This document shows, piece by piece, positions 17,960 to 25,774 of a stretch of 64,000 bases of DNA. Position 1 is the stretch's first letter. Each line of letters opens with the position of its first letter. The stretch is from contig NZ_VRTY01000008.1 in the NCBI RefSeq assembly GCF_008017455.1, forward strand, positions 28,355-92,354. Direction: 5' to 3'. A program made the position numbers and the translations under genes. Source of the stretch: Pontibacter qinzhouensis (GTDB lineage Bacteria > Bacteroidota > Bacteroidia > Cytophagales > Hymenobacteraceae). The notes below the pieces were generated by a model. That model saw nothing but the letters and a program-made list of their open reading frames with translations, was not told the origin of the DNA and searched no databases.

Positions 17960-19198
17960 TTAGGAGCGAACTACTTTTCTGACCCGGCGTTTCGCCGGAG
18001 CAGCCGCATCGGCAGTTACCAATTCCCGGTTTTCAGGCATTCTTTCCTTCTTCCCCCTTAATTTTCCTTTTTTCTTTTTGCCCCACCAGACAATGAAACC
18101 GGTAATAGGCAGGCTTCCTGAAATAATACAAGCCAGGAAAGCGATAATTTTTGTCCAGATTCCACCAATAGAGCCTACATGGAGATCGTAATTCAGTTGC
18201 ATGAGTTTGTCGCCTCCGTTGCCATGCGGAAAAGGAGGTTTGGTGTGCAACTTCTTTAGCGAATGCTGCTCGTAATAATCTGTTTGCGCCAGAAAACGAG
18301 TGCCCGGTTTCGGATTTACTTCTACTCCCCAGGCACCCGCCTTACTAAACGGATATGTGATGCTTACATTATTTGCCTGCAAATCTACTTGCCGTCGCTG
18401 CAGCTGGGTAAACAGTACGTCTTCTTCGGCTCCTGCACCTTGGGCTAGTAGTGTGGTGTCTGACACAGGCCTTTCCAGGGTAAGCGTCTGGCCGCCGGAG
18501 CCAACCCAGTACACGGTGTCGGAGAACCATTTCATGCCATAGACCATGCCGGTTAAACCCAGCACCAGGGCCACCAGCAGGGCATAAAACCCGAGCACAT
18601 TGTGCAGGTCGTAATTTATTCGCTTCAGGCTGGCTTTAAAATTCAGGAAGAAGCTACGGTTTCTGGTAGCAGAAGTCCACTTTTTAGGCCACCATAATAC
18701 AAGCCCGGTTACCAAGGTAATTACAAAAATAAGGGTACTGTAGGCTACCACGGGCTTGCCGATGTTGCGGGGCAGCCATAGCTGGTAATGGCCCATGAGC
18801 ATAATCCGGAAAAAATCGTCGTTCAGGTGCTGGTTGTGCAGCACTTCGGCCGTGTAGGGGTTTACATACACCACCTGGTAATCTTTCCGGTTGGCGTAGT
18901 AGGGCACAATGGCGCTGCGGGTTCTGCCCTGGTAACTAACCGCGTAAACCGACGGAAACCCGTATTTATCTTTTACTGCCTGGCTTAGCACAGAAGGCGG
19001 CAGAAACTCTTTTCCGGTGTCTGCTACTGTTTGGTAGGGCTGCAGCCATACCCGCAGTTCGTGTTCAAAGCTAAGGGCAGCAGCCGTTAGGCTCACCACC
19101 ACCACCACAATACCCGAAATAAGCCCCAGCCAAAGGTGCAGCCAGGCCGAGATGCGGTAAAACAAGGAGCGGGAGGTTTTTTTCTGTTGCTTCGCCAT
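17960..19198 (-). CDS. PepSY-associated transmembrane protein (PiuB-like)
   Basis: 412 residues. One N-terminal membrane helix (about 18-40, SGIVVVVVSLTAAALSFEHEL) is followed by PepSY segments (about 45-130) and by three further helices near 145-170, 195-220 and 345-370. The tail is basic. Conserved bits include WLHLWLGLISG, GHYQLWLP and LHVGSIGG, with histidines well placed for haem or metal. Such proteins accompany siderophore receptors and often act as ferric reductases. It sits between DUF4374 and DUF4198 on one strand, probably in one operon. Confidence 0.87.
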   Translation of the reverse strand: MAKQQKKTSRSLFYRISAWLHLWLGLISGIVVVVVSLTAAALSFEHELRVWLQPYQTVADTGKEFLPPSVLSQAVKDKYGFPSVYAVSYQGRTRSAIVPYYANRKDYQVVYVNPYTAEVLHNQHLNDDFFRIMLMGHYQLWLPRNIGKPVVAYSTLIFVITLVTGLVLWWPKKWTSATRNRSFFLNFKASLKRINYDLHNVLGFYALLVALVLGLTGMVYGMKWFSDTVYWVGSGGQTLTLERPVSDTTLLAQGAGAEEDVLFTQLQRRQVDLQANNVSITYPFSKAGAWGVEVNPKPGTRFLAQTDYYEQHSLKKLHTKPPFPHGNGGDKLMQLNYDLHVGSIGGIWTKIIAFLACIISGSLPITGFIVWWGKKKKGKLRGKKERMPENRELVTADAAAPAKRRVRKVVRS

Positions 19199-19279
19199 GG
19201 CGTGTATTAATTTATAAGTATACTGGTGGCCTATCCGGGATTAGCTTTTAGAGCCTCTTCCTGAAAACGGTACAGGAGG

Positions 19280-20506
19280 TTAGTAGCTGAGCTTGCTGAT
19301 GGCTGTAATTTTGCCACCGTCCACTTTTATACCTTGTGTGGCAGTGGCAGCACCGGCATCGAACTTATACACATAACTGCCTTCGGCGGTGGTAATACCA
19401 ATGTAGGCAATACCATCTTCCACTACCAGGTTGTTGGTGGTTACATCTGTAATAGCAGTAGCCTCTGGTGCTCCCTGCACCCAGGTAAATGTTTTGGCAT
19501 ACACATCGGCCACGGCAAATCGTTTTCCTACACCGTAGGCATTTTTCACATCAGACATCATCAGGATAAATTTACCGTTGCCAGCATAGTTCTGGGCCGT
19601 TATGTGATAGCCGCCGGAAGCCTGCTCCAGGTCAAAGTAATAAATTTGGTCAAACTCCGTTTGTCCTTTGTTAATTTTGAGTACCGCCGATGGCTTAGAA
19701 GAAGTATAGTTGCCGCTGCTGGTCGCCACCGATGATGAAAAAGCATAAGCATCGCCTTTCTCATCGGCTACAAGGCCATTGGTAAAATAGCGACCAACAA
19801 AGCTGATGCGATCATCTTTTATAACTTTTTCGAGGGCCATGTCGGGGTAAGAGAACACGGCTACCCAGCTGCTATCAGGGTATTGCGTTCCGAAGGCATC
19901 GCTGCAGCAGCCTTTTATGCTCATGTAGGGGGCGTATACTTTGTCGCCAACCTGTGTAAGCCACGTAAAGTGTGCCCGTTCTCCGTTGCCAGCCAGCTTC
20001 ACGATGTTTACTTTGCCTTCGCCTACTATTTGCATCTGCTCTGCGTTTACCCGGTACCACGATGCGTTTTCGTCTCCGCTGCGAGGTATTTTCATCATCA
20101 GGATGTCGTCGTTTACGGCTGCAAAAGCCTGCACTGCTTCTGACTGGAAGTTAGACAGTTTGGTGAGTTTGCCTTGCCCGTTCAGTTCGTAGGTGGTTAC
20201 AGCTCCCGGGTTGCCCTGCCCGTACAACAAGCTGAAGAACCTGTTTTTGTTTGTAACATAGTAGCGATAAGTACCATCCTGCTCTATGCCATTGCCCACT
20301 GTGCTTATAGTGCCGGTTGTCAGGTCGTCGGTGGTGAGCAGGTAGTCGGCTACTCCTTCGGAGGCAGTGGGCGTAGAGGTGATGATGTATTTGGTCGTGC
20401 CGGTGGTTTCTTCTACAGCCGGAATGGGATCGTCTTCGTTACAAGAGGTGGTGAACAACATGCTCAGGAACAGGTAAGCAGCAAGTAAAATTTTGTTATT
20501 TTTCAC
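19280..20506 (-). CDS. DUF4374 lipoprotein (iron-uptake associated)
   Basis: 408 residues from a GTG start. The signal peptide ends in a lipobox (TTSC, C at about 22) followed by acidic residues (NEDDP). The remainder looks like a beta-propeller-type repeat protein, as usual in DUF4374. The family is regularly encoded beside TonB receptors and PepSY proteins in Bacteroidota, where it is thought to help capture iron or its carrier at the outer membrane. It starts 37 bp after the receptor gene. Confidence 0.82.
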   Translation of the reverse strand: MKNNKILLAAYLFLSMLFTTSCNEDDPIPAVEETTGTTKYIITSTPTASEGVADYLLTTDDLTTGTISTVGNGIEQDGTYRYYVTNKNRFFSLLYGQGNPGAVTTYELNGQGKLTKLSNFQSEAVQAFAAVNDDILMMKIPRSGDENASWYRVNAEQMQIVGEGKVNIVKLAGNGERAHFTWLTQVGDKVYAPYMSIKGCCSDAFGTQYPDSSWVAVFSYPDMALEKVIKDDRISFVGRYFTNGLVADEKGDAYAFSSSVATSSGNYTSSKPSAVLKINKGQTEFDQIYYFDLEQASGGYHITAQNYAGNGKFILMMSDVKNAYGVGKRFAVADVYAKTFTWVQGAPEATAITDVTTNNLVVEDGIAYIGITTAEGSYVYKFDAGAATATQGIKVDGGKITAISKLSY

Positions 20507-20543
20507 GTTTATAAAATTGGTTTATGTAAGATGGATTAACTGA

Positions 20544-22922
20544 TTAGCGATTCATGAAATATCTTAGCTTCACGGCAAAGCTTCTGCCCGGCTTCTGCAG
20601 ACTAAAGTTGTCGTAGAGCTTGGCGTTTGCCAGGTTTCTGCATTCCAGGGTCAGGTTGTATTTGCCGCCACCCAGGGCATAAGTAAAGTTCAGGTCGTGC
20701 GAGAGCTGCCTCGGAATATCGAGCTTGTCGGAGCCAAGGCTGGGCCAGTACAGGTAGAAAGCGTGCACATAAAGCAGGTTGTAGCCTAAGGTCAGATGGT
20801 TGCCTTTCTTCAGGAGGTCGCGCAGGAAAAGTGACAGGTCCGCGTTGCCAAAAAGAAAAGGCATGTTCGGTATGCGGTCGCGGTACACCACGCTCTCGGT
20901 TGCCTGGTCCTCATCGTAGTGGGTGTTGTTGCGCAGGTTCTGGTAAGTAAAGTTTACGCCTGCAGAAAGCAGCTTTTTGTAGAAGTACCTGATCTCGCCA
21001 TCAACGCCGGCATTGGTTACGTTAAAGAGGTTATCCATTACCTGCATGGTTTGGTTGTTGTTCAGCCTGGCCCTTATAAAGTCACGGGCATCGCGGTACA
21101 TCATGTTACCGGCCAGGCTGAACTGGTGCACCGTGCCCGGGTTTGTTTCGTAGCTGATGCCCAGGTTATAGTTATGGCTGGTTTCCGGGTCGAGAGCGAT
21201 GTTACCCTGCAGGTTTATCAGGTCGCCGTACAGTTCCTCGGTTTCGGGCAGACGGTAGCTTTTTTCGTAAGAGGCTTTTACCTGAACGTTGGGCGTTATG
21301 TAATAGGTAGAGGCAGCACCATACCCCAACTTGCTGAACTTGTTTTCCTGCTCCAGGTAGGCTACATCGCCCCAGTTGCCACTCGGGTTAACAGACTGGC
21401 TGTACCTGTTGGTCTGGGCTTAGTGTTTTACAAAAGCAGTTGAACTCCAGCGCTCGTTATAGTCGAACTTATAGCCAAAGCCGGTAATGTTTTTAAGGCT
21501 CTTTCTGGGTTGCTCGTAGCTGTTGTTTTCCGGGTAAAGCTCATCGCTGCCTTTCCGGTCGAAGGTGTTGTACACGTGGTTCAGCGACAGGGTCTGCTTT
21601 TGGCCGAGCTGGTAGTTCAGGTTTGCGGTCAGCAGGCCGTTGTTGTTGCTGTATTTGTACATAGACCTGGAGCGCTCGCTACCGGCACCTTCGTACTGTT
21701 TATAGTCTCCGAACCAGTTGTAACGGCGGTACACCGTGTCTATGTTCTGCTCTGTTCCAAGGTTGTAGTTGGCATTTAATGTTACATCGAGGCCTTTGGT
21801 GAGCAGGTTACGCTTCTGGTACTGCAGCGTGGGCATTACAATGTTGCCTTTTCTGTGCCAGTCGCCGAACACACTTACCAGGCGGGCTCCTGTCTGAATT
21901 TCGGAGTAGTTCTGCCCCAGGGTTACACCCAGAAAAAGTTTATCGGCGTAAGGCTTTCCGACCACTCCCACCTTGGCTATAACTGTTTCGTTGTGGTAAG
22001 TGTTGTGGAATCTCCTTACCCGCTGGTTCGGGTAATATTTACCGGTGTTGATGTCTGCCACATCTACATCTACCCAGTAGTTGTTGTCGGAGTAGTTCTG
22101 AAAAGCGTTAACCTGCAGCGTGAAGCCTGAGTTCGCAACATAACCAGCATTTAGCACCGACCGGTGTGTGTTGAAAGAACCGAAGGAGTAGGAAGCATCG
22201 AGGTAAGAGCGGGGAGCACTGCTGGTTACAATATTTACAGCGCCTCCCAAGGCATCAGAACCGAGCCAAATCGGCACCACGCCTTTGTACACCTCAATGC
22301 GCTCGGCCAGGTTTACCGGTATGTTGTTCAGCTGAAACGAGGAGCCAAAGTTATCCATGGGCACGCCATCCAGAAAAAACTTTACCTGCCTGCCCGTAAA
22401 GCCGTTCAGCGAGAAATTCATGCTGGAACCGACACCTCCTGTTTCGCGCACCCGCACACCGGCTACTTTATCGAGGGCGTGGCTTAGGTCGAGGGTAGAG
22501 TTGTGGAGTTTGGTGGCATCGATGGCGGTAACGTTATAGGCCTGCTCCCTGATCTGGTTTATTTCGGTTTTGCCTACAACCGTTACGCCTTTAATGAGAT
22601 GGGCATTTTCTTTCAGTTCGAAATCGAGGCGAAGCTGCTGGCCGTTTTTCAGGGTAACTTCCTTTTGCTGCGCTACCTGCCCTACTGCCGTAACATGAAT
22701 GGTAATGGGAGTACCGGCAGGCACCGACAAGGCATAAGCTCCCTCTGGATCGGTAACAGCGCCTGTAGTAGTTCCGGCAACGCGAATGGTTGCGCCTGCA
22801 AATGGCTCACCTGTTGGGTAAGTCACCTTTCCGGCAATAGTACCTGATGCACCCTGTTGGGCGTGCGCTAATAAGCTAAGGGCACAGAGTATGCCCAACA
22901 GCAAAATTTTGTTAACTTGCAT
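20544..22922 (-). pseudogene. TonB-dependent outer membrane receptor interrupted by one in-frame stop
   Basis: The reading frame is open from the ATG at 22922 (signal peptide MQVNKILLLGILCALSLLAH) to 20544, about 792 codons, except for a TAA at 21420-21422. Translation around it reads STAFVKH-stop-AQTNRYSQSVNPSG in the same frame, so a single base change from TAT or TAC (Tyr) explains it. The N-terminus has a carboxypeptidase-like domain (GTIAGKVTYPTGEPFAG), then the plug (GGVGSSMNFSLNGFTGRQV, FLDGVPMDNFGSS) and the barrel, ending in a C-terminal aromatic strand (FAVKLRYFMNR). Both parts look well conserved, so the stop is recent, suppressed, or a sequence error. The neighbours suggest iron or another metal chelate as substrate. 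Confidence 0.85.
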
Positions 22923-22959
22923 ATACTTTTTCTCGAAAGTACCCGGCGAAAGCTGGGTT

Positions 22960-22987
22960 GAGCTACACAGTTGGCGCTGTGTAGCTC
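22960..22987 (+). promoter_or_regulatory. Perfect hairpin in the TonB receptor leader; terminator-like on the plus strand
   Basis: GAGCTACACAG (22960-22970) and CTGTGTAGCTC (22977-22987) form an 11-bp stem with a 6-nt loop, followed on the plus strand by TATTTTTT. A second plus-strand hairpin with a GAAA tetraloop lies just before it (22941-22958). On the minus strand the hairpin would be in the 5' leader, 38-65 nt before the ATG. It could be a leader structure or the terminator of an antisense RNA. Confidence 0.5.
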
Positions 22988-23038
22988 TATTTTTTAACAG
23001 TACCAGGTACAGCTGTACCAAATACATCTGCAAATGTA

Positions 23039-23057
23039 GACTTATTTAGAATAAGTC
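23039..23057. promoter_or_regulatory. 19-bp palindrome, candidate metal-regulator operator
   Basis: GACTTATT-TAG-AATAAGTC is a perfect 8-bp inverted repeat with a 3-bp centre, 117-135 bp upstream of the TonB receptor start. Size and AT content suit a Fur or DtxR-type repressor. Another 14-bp palindrome (GGTACAGCTGTACC, 23006-23019) lies nearby. The regulator assignment is inference. Confidence 0.45.
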
Positions 23058-23150
23058 CAAATAAAAATTAAAACCATGGAACATTCTTTCATGCGTAATT
23101 GTCTGCATTCTCTTTTCATATAGTGGCACAACTAACACCTGTTATATAAC

Positions 23151-23180
23151 AAAAAAGCGCTGACACAGCTATGTGAGCGC
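23151..23180 (-). terminator. Rho-independent terminator after the DUF5723 gene
   Basis: On the minus strand GCGCT, then CACA-TAGC-TGTG, then AGCGC is followed by TTTTTT. It lies downstream of the DUF5723 stop codon at 23385, beyond repeat copy 8 and a larger hairpin. Confidence 0.65.
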
Positions 23181-23221
23181 AAAAGGAGTTTGTTCAATAA
23201 GATTTCAGGAAGTAACTGGTG

Positions 23222-23267
23222 TGTCTCACCTCCTGTTTATAAAGGATCATAAACAAGAGGTGAGACA
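23222..23267. repeat. Large 19-bp hairpin without a T run
   Basis: Arms 23222-23240 and 23249-23267 pair over 19 bp with a single mismatch (core GTCTCACCTC) and an 8-nt loop. No T run follows on either strand, so it is not a classic terminator. It could stabilise the DUF5723 mRNA end. Confidence 0.65.
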
Positions 23268-23291
23268 TCTGGTAATCATCAAATAGTTTTT

Positions 23292-23349
23292 ACCCTTGGA
23301 TGCTAAGGAGCCTCAAAACCTTTGGAAGGGGTATTCCATTAGAATAATT
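23292..23349 (-). repeat. 57-bp dispersed repeat, copy 8
   Basis: On the minus strand it starts AATTATTCTAATGGAATACC and ends CCAAGGGT, for 58 bp. It is located 36 bp after the DUF5723 stop codon. Confidence 0.87.
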
Positions 23350-23384
23350 GGGAATTCTAAATCTGCTATAGGGCTTAACCAAGC

Positions 23385-24779
23385 TTACCTTACGGCTTTG
23401 CCGATCTTAAACCGCAGAAAGCCCATGGCAAACGAAGCGCCCGGATTATTTTCGGAGAAGGGGGCTACAATATCGCGAGTGGCAATACCGAACTCATAAA
23501 CCGGTGTAACTACAGAGAAACCCAGCGGCAGGTTAAATTTTTCGCCGGCACCTGTAGAGAGGCCCGAACTTAAGCGGATAAACCGAACCGGCATAAAATC
23601 TACGCCCAGCCCTACAAAGCTCGATGCCAAATTACCTGGCGCTTTGTTTAAGGGTGCCACAAAATCCAGCCCGACTTCTACTCTTTTTCCTAACTGCATA
23701 CCAACACCTGCGCGCAGGCGAGTGGGCAGGCTGGTTTGTATCTGATCTACAGGAGTAAATGTAAAAGCGCTGTCGACTACGTTCTGGGCAATGTCTATAA
23801 ACTCATCCCAGTAATCGTCGTTGTTTCTGTCTCCTCTTGGTGGTAGCCTGAAACCATTGTCCTGGCCTTGGAGCAGGTTTTCGTTCCAGGTTATTTTTCC
23901 GATATCGGTCACAGAGAGAGCGGCCTTCACCATTTTATTTATTTCAGCTGAAATGCCCAGGTCGAAACCATGCCCATGCCCTACCGGGCGCAACAAGCCT
24001 CCTGTTCCTTTATAATTAAAACCAGGGCTGTTGATGTACTCGCTGTAATCGATATCCAGTACAGGAGCAGCGGCGTTATAGGCTTTTACGTTACCATCAA
24101 GGGCGCTGAACTCATAAATGGCCATGCCTTGCAGGTACTTATAGCCAACACCGGCATACAAATCGAGCAGGGGCAACTCCAGCAGTTTGCGCCCATAGGC
24201 CAGGTTCCACTCGTTCAGCCACGATGCTTTTATGGCAGTACCATCAAACACATCAGACACATACACTATATCGCCTGAATTTACTTCGTCGTAAATAGGG
24301 GCATCGTCGCCCAGAAAAGCCAACTCTGCAAAGTTTTTATTGAAGGCCACATTGCCCAGCATACGCTGCCGGTTACTGAAAGCAAAGCTACCCAAATGGC
24401 CCAGGTTAGCTGAAATGGCAAATGTGTTCAGATCGGCACCAATGTTCAGCACGTTGTTGCTTGCAAAAGCTCTGGCAAACTGCTGCCGGTCGGCCATAGA
24501 AATACTCTGCGCATCCGAGATGTTCAGGAATTGTCGTAAGGTTTGCCTGGTAAAGGTTTTTGAACTCACCGCGGCACCACCCTCAAACACCGTAAATGCC
24601 ACCAAGTTGGAGCCTCTGGCAAGGTTAGATGGATTCACGCCAATGGCCTGGTAATCGGACACAAACGTGTTCATAACACCGCCACGGCCTGTCGCTGAAA
24701 AGCTGCTTAGCTCTACCTGTGCCAGCACCTGCACCTGGCTCAGGAGCAGAAATAAGAAAAACAGTATAATTCTATGCAT
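23385..24779 (-). CDS. DUF5723 outer membrane beta-barrel-like protein
   Basis: 464 residues from the ATG at 24779; an upstream start at 24827 would push the signal peptide inward. The signal peptide (MHRIILFFLFLLLSQVQVLAQ) is followed by alternating beta-strand sequence resembling the PorP/FadL-like barrels of Bacteroidota: VSDYQAIGVNPSNLARG, LDLYAGVGYKYLQG and RLRAGVGMQLGKRVEVGLDF. The end (GASFAMGFLRFKIGKAVR) looks like a closing strand. Function unknown. The gene lies 171 bp after a DUF4249/TonB pair, from which it may be separately transcribed. Confidence 0.75.
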   Translation of the reverse strand: MHRIILFFLFLLLSQVQVLAQVELSSFSATGRGGVMNTFVSDYQAIGVNPSNLARGSNLVAFTVFEGGAAVSSKTFTRQTLRQFLNISDAQSISMADRQQFARAFASNNVLNIGADLNTFAISANLGHLGSFAFSNRQRMLGNVAFNKNFAELAFLGDDAPIYDEVNSGDIVYVSDVFDGTAIKASWLNEWNLAYGRKLLELPLLDLYAGVGYKYLQGMAIYEFSALDGNVKAYNAAAPVLDIDYSEYINSPGFNYKGTGGLLRPVGHGHGFDLGISAEINKMVKAALSVTDIGKITWNENLLQGQDNGFRLPPRGDRNNDDYWDEFIDIAQNVVDSAFTFTPVDQIQTSLPTRLRAGVGMQLGKRVEVGLDFVAPLNKAPGNLASSFVGLGVDFMPVRFIRLSSGLSTGAGEKFNLPLGFSVVTPVYEFGIATRDIVAPFSENNPGASFAMGFLRFKIGKAVR

Positions 24780-24950
24780 AGTTGTTCGTAAAGGTTCTTT
24801 AGAAATGTAATGCAGGAAGCCGAACACAGCTGCTTCTACAGCATCAACCTCAAAGATAGAAGTTGGCTGCCTTTGTTGTACGACTTTTTATATCGGCAAA
24901 AGGCTATATCCGATTATATTTTTGTAAAACCTGCCTTACTCCATCAGAAC

Positions 24951-25760
24951 TTACTCTACCACTACATTTCTTCGCTGCACCGTGTGCGCACTAAAATATC
25001 CTAAAGCACCACCCGTAATGTTAGTTACCGGGTTACCCGGAGCAGCCGCATTCTGGCCAATGGTCTGGTTCAGGCTATAGAAGTAGTCGTAAACAGGGCG
25101 CTCTATCGATTGCATTTCTACCAGAATGTTATCGCCCGGTTTAATGTCATCTTCGTCGTCGCCAAAGCGGGGCAAAGATCGCCGTACGGTTCTGCCATTG
25201 TTATACTGGTCGCGGCTTATAAAAATGTTGTTTACCTTCTGGTTGTTGATGTACAGCTCGTAGCGGTAAAAATTATCTTCTTCGGCCGGATCGTTAAAGA
25301 GGGCATAAGGCACCAGGCGCCCATCGCCGAAAGTAGTTACTTCTTCTACATACAAGCTATCGAAAGGAACAGGTGTGGGCATAGTAGAAACAGCGCTAAA
25401 CGTTTCGTCGCCGATAGTGACCACCATATGGTAAGATCTGCCCGGCACGCCAGCCAGGCTGCTAACTGTGTAAATGCCCGGGCTTTGCTGCGTTAGTGTT
25501 TCGGTTGTGCCAGCGTTATCAGAAATAGTAACAACAGCATTACTGATGCCTTCGAACACATTATTATCAGAAAAGTTTTTGGTACGGGTAATGGTTACCT
25601 GGCCCGGGTTTTCGCCGTTGGTCAGGTAGCCTTCTATAACATAGCGCGGCGAGGTTGTGTTTAAGTCGATATCTACTACGCGTTCGCAGGCGGTCAGAAA
25701 TTGGGTTAAGAGTGCGGCAGCAAGCAGAAGGAGCAGGTAGCGCATTTGATATAGTTTCAT
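24951..25760 (-). CDS. DUF4249 lipoprotein, partner of the TonB receptor
   Basis: 269 residues; an internal ATG at 25745 is an alternative start. The signal peptide ends in a lipobox (FLTAC), then ERVVDIDLNTTSPRYVIEGYLT, the typical DUF4249 opening, and an Ig-like TITRTKNFSDNNVFEGISNA segment. The family is encoded next to TonB receptors in Bacteroidota and is thought to act on the cell surface with them. It starts 14 bp after the receptor gene, so the two are almost certainly cotranscribed. Ligand unknown. Confidence 0.85.
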   Translation of the reverse strand: MKLYQMRYLLLLLAAALLTQFLTACERVVDIDLNTTSPRYVIEGYLTNGENPGQVTITRTKNFSDNNVFEGISNAVVTISDNAGTTETLTQQSPGIYTVSSLAGVPGRSYHMVVTIGDETFSAVSTMPTPVPFDSLYVEEVTTFGDGRLVPYALFNDPAEEDNFYRYELYINNQKVNNIFISRDQYNNGRTVRRSLPRFGDDEDDIKPGDNILVEMQSIERPVYDYFYSLNQTIGQNAAAPGNPVTNITGGALGYFSAHTVQRRNVVVE

Positions 25761-25774
25761 CTGGAGCGACTGGT

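Noticed and set aside
22923..23057. Cobalamin riboswitch in the TonB receptor leader
   Set aside because: The leader contains GCCAACTGT, which is reminiscent of a B12 box, but the conserved GCCACTG core and surrounding stems are absent.
23296..23499. 67-codon plus-strand frame near the DUF5723 end
   Set aside because: It is antisense to the end of DUF5723 and to a repeat copy.
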